A DNA stretch of 64,000 nucleotides from Rhipicephalus microplus (taxonomy: Eukaryota > Arthropoda > Arachnida > Ixodida > Ixodidae). The position numbers were made by a program, and so were the translations under genes. Location: the NCBI RefSeq assembly GCF_043290135.1, contig NC_134710.1:457870376-457934375 (forward strand). Direction: 5' to 3'. Below, one piece after another: positions 34,060 through 46,339 of the stretch (position 1 is the stretch's first letter; every line of letters begins with the position of its first letter). Under the pieces are notes generated by a model. That model was not told the DNA's origin, did not search any database, and saw only the letters and a program-made list of their open reading frames with translations.

Positions 34060-37000
34060 GATTAGGTAAAGATATATTAGCCTTGAAGTCAGTATAATCA
34101 GATTGTGACCAGCGCGAAGTAGCAAGGACCAAGACTGAATAATGAGCAAGAACAAACAGCCGCCGTAACACGGGAATTATCGCCTCGGCGATGCGCTCCC
34201 GCAATGGCTATAGTGGAGGCCCCAGCAATGTTGCCAACCTGCAAAGTGTAGTTTCCCCTAAGTTGAACACAAAATTTTCCTCGTCTCTTTATTAGTTCAT
34301 GAATTCTCCCGAAAAAATTATTTTAACCTCTGCATTCAAGCTAAAAATATACATCTGAAGCTGCAGTCACGTCCTCACAGTGTGGTACATATATGTGGAG
34401 CAAAAACTAAGCTTACTACAAAATTAAAACCCAGACGAGGGCAAAAAGAAAGCGATAACAGCGACCGTAATGCATACCAGTCTTCACAAAGCATACTCTT
34501 AATTTAACTTAACTTTCCAAATCAATTCCTCACACCATATGTCTTTCATGTTGCTTTCTTGGTAGATCAAAAAGTCACTGGAGTATTTTCAGCTATCCTC
34601 GGTCTCTAGTCATTGCATTCTATGCCTAATACTTCCCTCAATGGCTGGAAACTTTTTCTTCACGGCAGCTACAACAATTACCAGGGCTTAATAATTGTTC
34701 AGCTCATATACTCGGCTAGCGTCTATTTTCTTTCGTGTCTTCACTTCGCGATATTCCTTGAGCTGTCGAAATACTTGCTGGAGAACGAGCAAAGCCTATT
34801 TCACGATCGCCTATAAAGCCGTGGCACAGTCAAGCATTTTCGGCTAACCTCTGCTACCTGTGCGCTTCTTCCGTTTTAGTTATGAGCCACACACGGCTAC
34901 GCCGACACACCATGTGTCATGTCGTAGGACAGATGTATGCTTTCAAGTCGTCTGTTTTCAAATATACGACACGAATGCGTGTTAACATGTCGATCACTTT
35001 AGATAGTGTGGTCAACAGAAAAGAAGGAAGTCAAGTAGCGTGGTCCTGATGAGAACACATCTAAAAAATCTAAGAATGATTTTATTTTCCTACAAGTTCC
35101 ATACACAATAAGCGGCAATTAACAGGTTGATTCTAAATAGGTCAAATCAGTGTAGGTGTTTCATTTTTTTCTCGAATGGGCGTACAACGTAAGTTTTGCT
35201 TTAATGACTTAGTACGTCTACCTTCCTTCTGATACAGCTTATATAAGAACTATAGTACTGCTGCTGAAACAAAATAACGCATAATAGACATTGAAATCAG
35301 CTCGTCTTGTGGGGAATAGTTGAAAGCTCTTGTTTTTTCATCCACCAGTCAACACATCTCACTCATTCGAACGTCCGATAACTCAATTTAATTGTTTTGC
35401 ATATAAGAGACGACTTTGGTTCTTTGATAATAAGTACATCTATACAGTTGCATAGAGGTCGACGGCACAGAGCAGCAGCGTGGTCATTAAACTCCGCACG
35501 CGAATATGAAGGCTTATGATGGCCGGGGACAAATGTAAAAACACACCGCCCGTAGCAATGTTCCATCACGACAGTGTTTTTTTTTAATGCGAAGCGTATT
35601 TTGTGTTGTACTGCAAGCACTTTTGGCGTCTATCTTCGTACCTATCTATCTATTCAGCTACTTATCTGGCCACTTACATCAAGCCAAGCGTTTGCCTTGT
35701 CGGAGGCTTCAAGAAAAAAAGATTATCTCTGGCCGTGATCGAGAGTTGGCGCAGCCTTCGGAATGCCGTTGGCATTCCATGCATGACTTGGGGTCATCAT
35801 TTTCGCAGAAACATAATAAACCTTAGTAACTATTCCATTCATAATTGTGAAACCTTTGATAAGCTTCCGATTGTCTAAGAATCAGATAAAATATATTTAG
35901 GTGTGCGCATGTTGTGGTACGACCACGAAACGTACAAAAAGTTCACCAAAGCACACTTACCATTTGTACGACTATGGTCATTCGAAATTCATTGCTATAT
36001 AAGATTGTGCGATTTCATAGAGGGGTGTGAGTAAACAAGTCAAGGTGTGTGTCACTGTGGCGAATTGTTGGTTCTACTCTTGTTCATTGACCTCTATGTT
36101 TGTATACGTTTGTTTGTGTACTATGTGCATCATATGCATGTGTAGCTATATGCATTGCATCAGCACATATTGGGCGTCCAGTGTAAGTGAGTAAGAAATT
36201 ATTGGGCTGAGTCTCCAACTATCTGCTAGCAAAAACGCGTTTAGATTCTGTCAGTTGGGTAAGCGCGCGTGGTCACAGAGGTGAGGAGCGGTGCTCTCCC
36301 ATATCTCGTGGAGCGGTGGCGCTGCTGTCACTTAAGGATTGGTGAAGGAACGTCATCTGCCACGTCCGCATGCGAAACAACGGGAAATTCGTTTTCACGG
36401 ATAAAGTAATTAGGTGAAGGCTGAATGAATACTACTACTGATTGATAAACAAGCTCCATGCCAGTACCTAAGAAATGTATGACTATTTCTTTCCCTGCAA
36501 TGACTGAGTGGTCTGGCCAGTGGGTGGCACACGGGGCCTGTACCATTATTCCCCCCTGCCAACTAATATTTACGGTATTGTTTACAGGGCAAAAAGTGGC
36601 ACTTGACCACACTTGTCAGTCCGGCACCCTCTTCAGATCAAGGTGGTGCCTCCTCCCCCCGACAAAATATTCTACCTTGTCCTCTGCCAAGAAAGAAGGA
36701 CATATCTGCACCTCCTGATTGTAGTTGATTCCAAGGTAATGAGCTTGTTGACATTACACATCGTATAAATTGCGTGTAAGAATATATTTAAAACGGTTGT
36801 GCTTCTCTTTGAACCGCTAAGGAAATATAGACAGGCCCCACGCTCAGTCTTTAACGAATTAGCACCATACTCCCGGTGTGCTTTAATGGGAGAGCTTGCA
36901 AGCCTTATATTTAGCACAGATCACATAAGTGGTATAATTTTTAAGTTTAGATGTATTTCATATACAAACTCTTTGGACTGTAGCTTATATTAACTGAGAA

Positions 37001-37130
37001 ATATGAGAAGAACTTGCGAAATGATAGAAAAATAACCTAAAAAAATACAATGCAGTGCAATAGATGACATACAGCCAGTATTCAAATAAATTTTATTTTG
37101 AAAAGCTCTTCATGATTTGTATTTTGCACG
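34060..37130. other. spacer without recognised gene
   Basis: 3 kb of mixed sequence. One small Cys-containing frame at 36458-36718 (+) could be an exon but has no family match I can name. Otherwise nothing supportable. Confidence 0.45.
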
Positions 37131-37182
37131 TGACACGATGATCAAGCATGCTTGAGTGAATAAGCATTTTAAAAGAGTAAAC

Positions 37183-37633
37183 ATGCCGACTTGCGCGCCG
37201 GGCTCTCGAAGTAGCTATGCCTCCGATGAAAACACTTTCGATCGGTGACACTTATTCAACTTCCAAATAACCCCAAAGTTCTCAAGGCCTCGACTGCTTT
37301 TATTCCACGAGAAGCCTTCGGGGGGACAGTGAAGAACTACATTTCAAATCCGAGAACGAAATTTCTTGTTGCGAGCACGTAGTAGATGAAGACGCTGTCG
37401 AAACTCCTTGTGGTACGTTGTCACTTAAGCCCTGTGCTGTTCATAAAATTTTTCCGAATATTTCTGCACAGTTGTCTAAATCAGGGGCAATGAAGCGCGA
37501 GAGGATACCCCCAAAACTACAAAAAACCTCGAATTTCCAGGACCTTATGTCGGTAACTGGTGGCGATCTGTCCGACAATAACATGGAGTACAGCGATGTT
37601 GACGAAGACACTGGCGTCCGCTCTGATCCATAG
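37183..37633 (+). pseudogene. THAP-domain-like gene remnant, left arm
   Basis: Starts ATG at 37183 with MPTCAPGSRSSYASDE, the Met-Pro-x-x-Cys N-terminus typical of THAP C2CH zinc fingers, though one Cys is shifted. A stop follows at residue 22. Other frames then give NNPKVLKA.TAFIPREAFGG, the expected THAP middle. Frame 37418-37633 continues with an acidic tail (GGDLSDNNMEYSDVDED). THAP domains bind DNA and occur in P-type transposases and in host regulators. Broken by at least one stop and one frameshift. Confidence 0.6.
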
Positions 37634-37739
37634 TAATGTCAAGAAGGAACAACTTGGTTGCCTACAGTACACGACCAAAGAAAGTTCCAATCAAGGAGTG
37701 TCGAGCTTATCCAGGAAGTTCTCTTTTTGTCAAAGTTAC

Positions 37740-38340
37740 TGAAAACAAGGTTTTTGTTAAATTGAGAAGGCATTGGTGGTAACAAAAAACTTCACTTTTG
37801 TCCTCAGTTGTAGAGGGAAGCTTGTTCTCTCGTGCGCATACAGTGGACATGGTTTTGGAAGCCAGGTAAAACTCACGAGCGTGCAGATTATATCAACTTT
37901 TCTCAGTTGTGTTGATCCCCTAAACATATTCACTGGCTGTCATAGCAGCTTTTTCTCTTCAATTTCTACCGCAACATCTACCCTGAAGATCCAGGACGTG
38001 TGGAGGAGCATTTTCGGGCTGTCCTAGAAAGACTTATGCCCACCATGCAAGAACACAAGAAAGAATGGGCAAGCTCAGTAGAAGAAAAAAAAGAGAAATC
38101 TACAAAACCAGCAAAGCTTCACCAAAAATACGCTCATATACTAAAAAAATAAGAAATAAGGGTATTAAGGCCACTGTTTTTGCCGAAAAAGTGAAGATCG
38201 AACGACATCTGGAATATGACAACACAGCTTTTTTAAGGTTCTACCATTCAAGTGTACAAACTGATGACCAGCTTTCCTTCAGCACAACAACCGATAGTGT
38301 TAAATCAAATCTTTTTTAACCCCAATTCGTTAGGCATTTC
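37740..38340 (+). other. spacer between the THAP arms with a weak coding-like tract
   Basis: A plus-strand frame near 37976-38115 reads IYPEDPGRVEEHFRAVLERLMPTMQEHKKEW in part (helical, acidic, then Lys-rich), followed by frame 38065-38319. It has no homologue in the right arm and no motif I can name. It may be the rest of the left-arm protein or unrelated sequence. Confidence 0.3.
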
Positions 38341-38507
38341 AAAAGTAATTTATTTGTTAAAATCGTGGTGGTGTCAGCAGAGGCAGTTTCTTCATATTTG
38401 ACATCAACCTATAAGCAGCAGCAGGGCTCAATTATTTAAGGAGTGGGCAAGTAGTCAGCCACTCGGTTTTGTAGCACTATCCTCTGGCTGACTTCGCTTT
38501 GAAGCTT

Positions 38508-39102
38508 TCAGCGCAGCACAAAGGACCAATTTGAAAAAAAGAAGGACAATTCTTCCTGGATAAGCTCAGCATTCCACGATTGGAACATTGTTTGGTCTTG
38601 TAATGCAGGGCACCAAGTTGCTACCTCTGGATACAACTCAGGACGGGAGGGGACACCAGTACCTTTGTCAACATCGCTGTTCTTCTTTATGTTAACGTCC
38701 GACAAATCGCCACCACTTGCCGACGCATGGCCCTCAAAACTCGTGGGTCCTCTAAGTTTTGGTGGTTTCTTTTGCGCTTTAATGCTACTGGTTTAGACAA
38801 GTGCGCAGGAATATTCAGAAAACTTAGAGGAACAGAGAGGGCTTAGTTGTTACTTTATCACACAATTTTTTCACGTTTACCCATACGGTGTGTGTGTAGC
38901 AAGTGATTAGGTCCTTGTATTCGAAATGGAAATCGAAAATGTGTGTCTCGACCACCACCTGGAAGGCTTTATGTGAAACAGCAGCTGTCTAGGCCTTGAG
39001 AACTGCAGAGTAGTTGGGGGGTTTGAGAAAATACTGCCTATCGCAAGTGTTTTACTCAGAGGCATAGTCACTTAGAAAGCCCGGCGCGCCGCAGGTCGGC
39101 AT
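38508..39102 (-). pseudogene. THAP-domain-like gene remnant, right arm
   Basis: The minus-strand ATG at 39102 begins MPTCGAPGFLSDYASE, then hits a stop. The THAP middle is only traceable by alignment with the left arm. Frame 38508-38705 carries the downstream acidic segment (MSDVNIKKNSDVDKGTGVPS) and runs past the point where the left arm stops. Two diverged, separately decayed copies suggest two insertions, or an old inverted duplication. Confidence 0.55.
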
Positions 39103-39149
39103 GTTACCATTGTTCACCTTCTAATTCACTCAAGCGTGCTTGATTGTCA

Positions 39150-40536
39150 TGTACATCGGTTAATACTATTTGCGATGACCGAAATCTAACCTTCAAGCAT
39201 CGGCACTGTGGTCTGCGCAAGCGAATTTTAGAAAACACAAACGAAAAATTGGCCTCGTATTTGCATGTCAATTTAAGAATTTCGTCGAAAGACGACAGTC
39301 TTGCGTGTAGAGAAAGTAAATAAAAACCTTTATTTGGTGTTCTGGGCAAGAAAACTGGTGAATGGCATTCCGAAGGCGCTGCAGAGTGCCTCGAGCATGC
39401 AGCGGAGACAAACGAGCGCATCATTCACGTTACACGTGGGACATGAGCGCCATCTGGCAGTTTTCTTGGAAAAAGAAACGCGCGGCTCTGAGACGGGCGT
39501 GCGCCCTCATGTCAGAGGTGATAAGGTGTAGAACGCAAGGCGACTGGTAAGTGCCACCACCGTGTCGTCTAGTAAAGCGTTGGAAACACTCGTCTTTTCG
39601 TGGAAGCGTGACATGGTCAGCGCAGCGTGAACTCTACTGTCCTTAGAATTACTTATGCATGTGTTTTCTAGTAAAAGACGCACATACAGAATATATACGT
39701 GTTGTTATAGTGCCTCATATATGTGCAATGATTGCTTTTTAATTCACAATCGCACAAGTAAAAATGCTGAATCTTCAGCAACATTGTTGGGCGCTGCGTA
39801 TGGGTTCAGCCGTTCGGCTTATCGTCTGGTGCCGTTTAAAGTACCCGATACCGTTAAGGATGTACAAACAGACAAATGCACAGACATACAGACCAAAACT
39901 TTCTGCGTTGAAGATCCCCAAGAAAGACTATCGTCTTTAAGAAAAAAGAATTCAACGCGGCCGCGGGAAGCTGGCGGCGGTGGCGGCTCGATCTCAACTA
40001 GGGTTCTTCGATTTGCGCGCTAACTTCCGCTGGTTTGGAGGGTGGAGACAACCACGTCGTCTGCTACAGAGTCCGCCATTACTATGCCCTCACCTCAAGC
40101 CGCCTATAATCACGATGGCCAGCTAACGAGTGTTGCGCGCCGGCATACAAAGTTTTTTGCATCAGAATGTGTAATACTAAAACAGCATGAAAGAAGTACA
40201 AAAATTTTTCATCGGGAGTGTGAAGGTCTTAGATATCTAGTCTCTAGTCTTCATTTTAAAAATACGTTAGCAGCCGGAGTTGCTCACAGCAGAAAATCAC
40301 CCTTGACGCAAGCCGCGTCTACAGCTTCAGTTAGCATTTTTTGGGCTAGTCGCTAACTATTTATATAGGTTAAAGATGCGAGATGCTCGAATCTAAGTCA
40401 CATGACCTTTAAATGTGTCTGTGTGTTGTGTGCATTTCAAAAAAAGTCTAAAAACAGTTTGCCGTTTGCCAGCTGCCTGAAAACAAGAAGAAAATATACC
40501 AGCTGTCGAGAGAAAAGAGAAAAGTCACAGCGTATC
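39150..40536. other. dispersed-repeat-like sequence, no gene
   Basis: Contains GC-rich blocks (39360-39560, 39940-40040) and an AGAAAGACTATCGTCTTT hairpin near 39922 that look like pieces of dispersed repeats. Open frames here (39655-40023, 40042-40356) have no motif. Confidence 0.35.
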
Positions 40537-40830
40537 CACGGAGCGAATGATGATGCGGGGCGAAGCGTGTATAAGTGCTTCTTCCCATGCTTCTGTCTGT
40601 GCGTCCGTTCATGCGTCCGCCCGTCTGTACGTCCATTCATACGTCCGCTCATCCAGCATTTCAATGAAGCACAACATAGCACGGACGGACGAACTTTTTT
40701 CTCCACTCACCATTCATGATGAGTGGGGCTAAGCGTACGTCCATCCGCCTGTTCTTACTTGTGTCTGTCCGTGCATCTGTCTGTCTGTCCGTCCGTCTGT
40801 CTGTCACTCACACTAGCACCACATGAAGTG
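40537..40830 (+). repeat. tetranucleotide-rich repeat, (TCTG/TCCG)n type
   Basis: Begins ATCCACGGAGCGAATGATGATG.GGGGCGAAGCG and continues with imperfect GTCCGTCTGTC-type units, with a second GATGAGTGGGGCTAAGC block at 40718. An inverted copy of the same repeat is at 42000-42243. Confidence 0.8.
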
Positions 40831-41999
40831 AGTCATACAACTAGGGGGTTACGAACTGGTCACATCCATGCACGGACAAACCCACGGCTTTAGAAACGCT
40901 GCCCCCAAAACTGTGATTCCGTTCTATATTTTCAGATATTGTTTTGAATTACTTAATGGCTACCTCTTTCACAATTCACACCCTGCAACTCGCAGTATAT
41001 TGTACGTTGTTTTCATCTCCTAAACTTTACTGCGAACAGCACATTGGCAACAATTGTTTAAAACATATATTACTATTTGGGGATCTACTCAGGATTTATG
41101 GCTTTAAATCATGGATCCCAATCATACATTGACTTTGAAACAAGGTTCAGCGTGTTTTCTATAGGAATATATGGTCAAATAGTAACTTTTAAAGCATTCA
41201 TTGTTATCGTTAAAACGAAGCGACCACAAGGCTTCACAACAATGAGCAAGCAAATTGCATTTATTATGCAGCGATTTCAAATGCCACAGTTTTATTTAGA
41301 CGATAACTTACTATACTACAAAAACAAGTGCAATTACTTACTGCAGTTTAACCACAGCGCATGTCTTGCTTCCACTTCCACTTGTTATCATTGTTTTAAG
41401 CTAGCGCAGGTAAATGCGCAGCTTTACTCGTGCATAACGTGATATCAACTCTTTTTTTATAGAACTCTTGTATTGCTGGCATGCCTGCACGTTCCACTTC
41501 GCCCTTACGATTGAATATTCAGTTAGAGCTTTGAGTGGAGACAGCAGGGTCAACAGGTTGTCTGCTCAGGATTTTACTTTTTTCAAGTCCTCTTTACTAG
41601 ATATGAGCGAGCTCATAACCTCACCGCTCGGATAACACAAGGTCTTGGCATTTTGAACATACTCCATCAATGTAGTCCAATATGCGTATTCATGCCTCAC
41701 CGAGCCTTTATTGCGGCCCCGTACTGCCCACATTTCGTTTTCTTCAAGATTCCTTGCACAAGATATCCACCTATATGAAGCAAAATGCTGCATTATATTG
41801 GAGTCAACGCTTCAATAAAAAGATTTTTCTCATCATCAATTTATTCTTTAGCACCCCCCCGACACCCTTCTTTCCCTTGGGAAATCATGTCAACCAGGTA
41901 CTCTAAGTCAATATTTTAATAAATAGAGTTCGCCAGCACGTGCAAAAACTGGCTGCACATAAAGCTTTAAAGCGAATTCCATGTCGTAGGTGTTAGGAA
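40831..41999. other. spacer without recognised gene
   Basis: AT-rich. The frame 41077-41442 (+) is open for 121 codons but has no motif or splice context. Confidence 0.4.
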
Positions 42000-42243
42000 C
42001 AGGCGCATGGAGGGACGCAGGGACAGACCGACACACGGGTGAATGCAGGGACGGACGAATGGACATATTCACAGACGCACGGATGGACGCATGAACGGAC
42101 AGACACACGGACGAATAGAAGGAAGCACGAGCTAAGGCAGAGATGGACGAACGTACGGAAGCACGGAAGGACGGACACCTGTAAGCATGGACTGAGTAAT
42201 GAATGCTTCGCCCCACTTATAATCATTCACTCCGTGGACATGC
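42000..42243 (-). repeat. tetranucleotide-rich repeat, inverted copy
   Basis: On the minus strand it begins TCCACGGAGTGAATGATTATAAGTGGGGCGAAGC, then runs of TCCGTCC/TGTC-type units. It matches 40537-40830 in reverse orientation, 1.2 kb apart. A CTACGACGA triplet run lies just after, at 42285-42312. Confidence 0.8.
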
Positions 42244-42312
42244 CGTGACACTGTTTTAATTGACATGAAATGCAGTGCATCTGGCTACTACGACTACGAC
42301 GACTACGACGAC

Positions 42313-44940
42313 ACGCGACATACGACCCACGGCGCAAAGCTGTTTGCCCCAAGAATAAATAGTTGAAGGCGCCAGCAGCAACAAGCGCAACACGCAGACG
42401 CACATCTTTGCGCAATCGCAGCATGTGTACAAGAAGCTATTGAGAACAACATATTTTGTGACTAAAAATGAACGAGTAAAATACGCATGTACATAGCATG
42501 CAAACGAACGTGTATTGCACCCTGTACTCTAGTGATCGTAATTAAGCCCGTTCGGAATCCAATTCCTCAACAGTGATTGGCGCCGTTCTGCAGCTGATGT
42601 AGAGAGTCAGTTGCATCAAGCTTTATGGTAATTGAAAGTGACAGTGTGACATCGTTTTAAGTCATAACTCCAGATGCTGAAATGGTATAAATTCCGCTGC
42701 TCAAACACTAACGATCCGTGGGTTGCCACTTCTCACGCTTGATTTTTACAAGCCACAAGAGTCGCCTTTTGGGATCTTGCGGGAATCTTAACATTCTGTA
42801 GCCATTTCCCGAGTGGTTTGTGCACTGTGGCACGCAACACCTAGATAATTTACCCGAGAAAAAGCCACGCACATGTCTCACTCAACCAGCCGCGACAAGA
42901 CGGGGGTAGCGGAATAGCGGCCGCCGATCGGAAGGCGGCACTCGCCCCTTCAAAGAGTGAATTCTCCCTCTAAGGGAGCGTGCGCATCTAGGAACCCTAA
43001 TCTCAGCAACACGCCACCACTGCTCCTCAGAGCCGATAAGAGTTGGTGCCACCTCCGGAGCGGGCTTTTCCAACTAGCAGAATCTAAAAACGTTGGCTAG
43101 AGGGCCGTGCGTGTATGCCAACGTACGTTGCCCCAAGCAACTTTATTTGTTAGTATCGTTCGGTCTGCCCAGATAGCGCTAGCTACCGATGATTTCACGG
43201 CTGTGACCCGCTCACACCCCCAGCTACTTTTATAACGTTGAACATCTGTCTATCGAAACTGCTCTGCTGAAGCGGAATGGTTTCGCTGCGATCGAGTCTA
43301 CGGTTTCGAGGCACATTTCGTTGCCTGCGGCCCCGTAAACGCACGGATAACGTCGGTACACTATGTGACTCTGCGATAAATAAATACAGCTAGCCTAGCA
43401 TGCACTCTCCGGGTGAGGACTCCGCAGTATGCGTGTCTTTTAAAATGAACGGCGTCCCGCTGGCCGAACAAAACCTACAAGCTCCGTCGTTCTGTTTCGT
43501 GATAATTTCATCCCTACAGGTTGGTCTTCTTGTTTTTATAACAATTTCGTTCAATATCAAGCTCAGCGGAATTGTTTCTTGTAATTATCAGTGCCATGTT
43601 CTCCTTATCCGTCAAGAATCGATGCATTCGCTAGACCTACTCGCTTAGCTAACCCGGGGTCAGCCATCTTGATTCTGGTGGTAAGAAACAGTTTCTCCGT
43701 GGCAAAATGAAGCAACGTTTCTCCATTTAAAGATGAGCATTGCGGGCATCATCGTTTCTCCCGAAGTAGAGAGAACGTCACTTCATTTTTTAAGAGTATA
43801 TACTGGTGCATCGGTTGAAGGAAACCATTTTGTTTAAAACGCACATGTTGTGTCCTCCCTTCTTCTCCTTCTGTCACTTTGTGTTAAATATACTGCCTAA
43901 TCTTCAAAAATTAGTAAGGTGTGCAAGTATGTATAGTGGCAGCCAGGCACAAAATGTGGTTTTTCATTTAGCTGGAAAGCCAGATATGGATATCTACAAC
44001 AAAATAATATTGAAATAATTGTATCGAACAGCCAAAATATTTCATATAGGTGCTGGATGTATACAGCTTTCCAATGTAAGTGATTGCATACCTAATCGTT
44101 TTTTTTTCTTGGCACTGCATTTCTTATTTCTTGCAATCTATGCCACGTTGTCAAGGATAACACATGCCCAGCTCAACAGTAGTATCATTTTATGGTCAGA
44201 TTGAAAAATCATTTATCGAGTACTGGGCTCGACATAACTCTTTCTAAATGTTTTCTGACATATTTTATGGGTGAATTCGGGTCGCAACAAAAGCTTTCAC
44301 TCATTCTGCTGTGCTTCTTGTTATGTGTAGGACTGCTGTGGCGTTATATTAGTTTTTCGTAGGTGGCAATACAGTGCTGCATTCTTGACTGATGGGGTCG
44401 TACTTCACCAAATCTTGTACCTAAATACAGTTGGGCATGCTTCATTATGCTCTATGCTGTGCTTTCCTGCGCATATGATGTTATGTTTGCTTTGATATTG
44501 TCCACTGCAACAAAAGAAAGTACTTTCGACTTTAAATAATTTTTGCTTCTGCTAATACCTTACGAGCCTGCTTCGAATGGCCTTTTCTTGCACACGCTAC
44601 GTTATACTAAGCTAACCCAAATTAAGCAAGCTAGGTTGCTTTACCTGATGTCATCCACCTGTATAGTTCTTTCAAATATATTTTTATTTTTACAGTAAGC
44701 ACATACCTGGAATACAGGTGCTGTGACAAGTTGAAAATGAGCTTAAGCTCACTCCTTCACTGAATGGGTCGAAACAGAGAACTTGCACTGCCAATAAGTG
44801 AATACTGGCCAGTGATCGTTTGTTAGACTCCGATAGTAAGACTCGCATAAATCTGACAAAGGCTAACTGAGCAAAAATGCCATAGCACTTCAATTATCTC
44901 CATGCATGTATGCTAGCATATTCAGGTATCACAGATTCCC
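42313..44940. other. spacer, possible GC-rich repeat block, no gene
   Basis: 42880-43100 is GC-rich and resembles a dispersed repeat. The frame 43400-43648 (+) starts with ATG in a plausible context but has no motif. The rest is AT-rich and empty. Confidence 0.4.
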
Positions 44941-44944
44941 TCAT

Positions 44945-45855
44945 CACCACACATCCCGCAAACACGCTGCATTATGCGGGTACTGGATATTCTGCAGAAA
45001 AAATGTAAATATTGCCTGCCGGGAGGTGACAGGGGTTAGCAAAACTCGGTTAGTCGTCTTTGCGCATTGTGCATACCTGTAGCAGACTTTCTGCAGCAAA
45101 GCTTGCATCCTACAAGCAGTCTTTCCGCAGACAAGCTGCATCCTGCAAACACACTTTTGGTAGACAAGGTGCACCCTGGAAACACACACGCTGCGCACAA
45201 GCTGCATCTTTAAAACAGACTTTCTTTAGACAAGCTGCATCCTGCAAACACTCTTTCCGAAGACAATCTGCATCCTGGAAACAAACTTTCGCTAGACAAG
45301 CTGCATCCCGGCAACACACTTTCTGCGGACAAGCTGCATCTTAAAAACAGACTTTCCGCCGACAAGCTGCATCCTGCGAACACTATTTTCACAAACAAGC
45401 TACGCCCTGGAAACAGACTCTCGGTAGACAAGCTTCATCTCCAAAACAGACTTTTTGCAGAAAATCTGCATCCTAGAAACTCACTCTCTGCAGGCAAGCT
45501 GCATCTTGAAAACAGACGTTCCGTAGACAAGCTGCATTTTGCAGACAGTCTTTCCGCAGACAAGCTGCATCCTGAAAGCAGACTTTTGTTAGACAATCTG
45601 CATCCTGCTGCAGACTTTGCACAGGCAAGCTGCCTCCTGGAAACAGACTCTCTGCAGACAAGCTGCACCCTCAAAGCAAACTTTCCGCAAACAAGCTGCA
45701 TTCTGCAAACAGCCTTTTCACATAGTAGCTGCATTCCGGAAAAAAAACTTTCTGTACGCAAGCTGCATCCTGCAGATTTGCTGCAGACAAGCTGCATCCT
45801 GAAAACAGACTTTCTGGAGATAAGCTCCATCTTAAAAACACATTTTCTGGAGAAC
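44945..45855 (-). repeat. minisatellite element, 33-bp units (large copy)
   Basis: About 23 tandem units of the form AGACAAGCTGCATCCTGGAAACAGACTTTCCGC with an exact 33-base period and moderate divergence (45080-45850). The left flank (44945-45075) is the reverse complement homologue of the flank of the small copy (23690-23815), including GTCACC, TTCTGCAGAA and CAGCGTGTTTGCGG. It is therefore a dispersed element with an internal VNTR. Units contain no stop in several frames, so long open frames with an 11-residue period (e.g. CLQDAACLRKV) appear on both strands. Confidence 0.9.
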
Positions 45856-46339
45856 GAATTTAATAGTTGCGCTCAGGGTGATGAAAGCAGGTACTGAAAT
45901 TCTGTAATTTTTTATTGTTCTCTACATGCCGGGTGACTCGTGGTCTTCAAAATTTATGCAGGACAACTATATTATTTTTCCAAGGGCTTCATTGCACATT
46001 TCTAAATTTTTCCTTCACGAACATCATAATATTGTGCTCGCAACAAATCAGAGCGACGCCAGAATTTCAGCCAATGAAGTTCCTGGCTGTCAGTGTTATT
46101 TCGCTAGTGGCACTGGTGGAGGAGCTGGGTAAATGCGCTTCGGCTCCCAATTTTCAGCTGACATGCCAAACTACTTGGAGACAGCTATAGCGCCCACGGC
46201 AAAAACCAGCCACCACCTGCGACAAGTATCCCGCGAATTCAGTCCTTTATCTTAAGGCAAAATGGCAACGTAAACTACTAACCAAGTTAGTGGAACTAAC
46301 GACGCCTATTCCCTTCTCCCGCACGTTATGGGCCGCCAA

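Larger units (their letters stand above)
37141..39148. repeat. inverted pair of THAP-type sequences (foldback arrangement)
   Basis: The left arm (37141 to about 37740, plus) and right arm (39148 to about 38500, minus) are diverged copies of one sequence. Matching landmarks in the same order: AGCATGCTTGAGTGAAT, ATGCCGACTTGC, GTTCTCAAGGCCT, TCTGCACAGTTGTCTAAA, GGTGGCGATCTGTC, AACAGCGATGTTGAC-like, and GAGCTTATCCAGGAAG. About 760 bases of different sequence lie between the arms. Confidence 0.8.

Noticed and set aside
41077..41442. 121-codon plus-strand frame as a gene
   Set aside because: AT-rich region, no motif, no splice or poly(A) context.
45060..45897. Many 60-130-codon frames on both strands as genes
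   Set aside because: All are shadows of the 33-bp unit, which has no stops in several frames.
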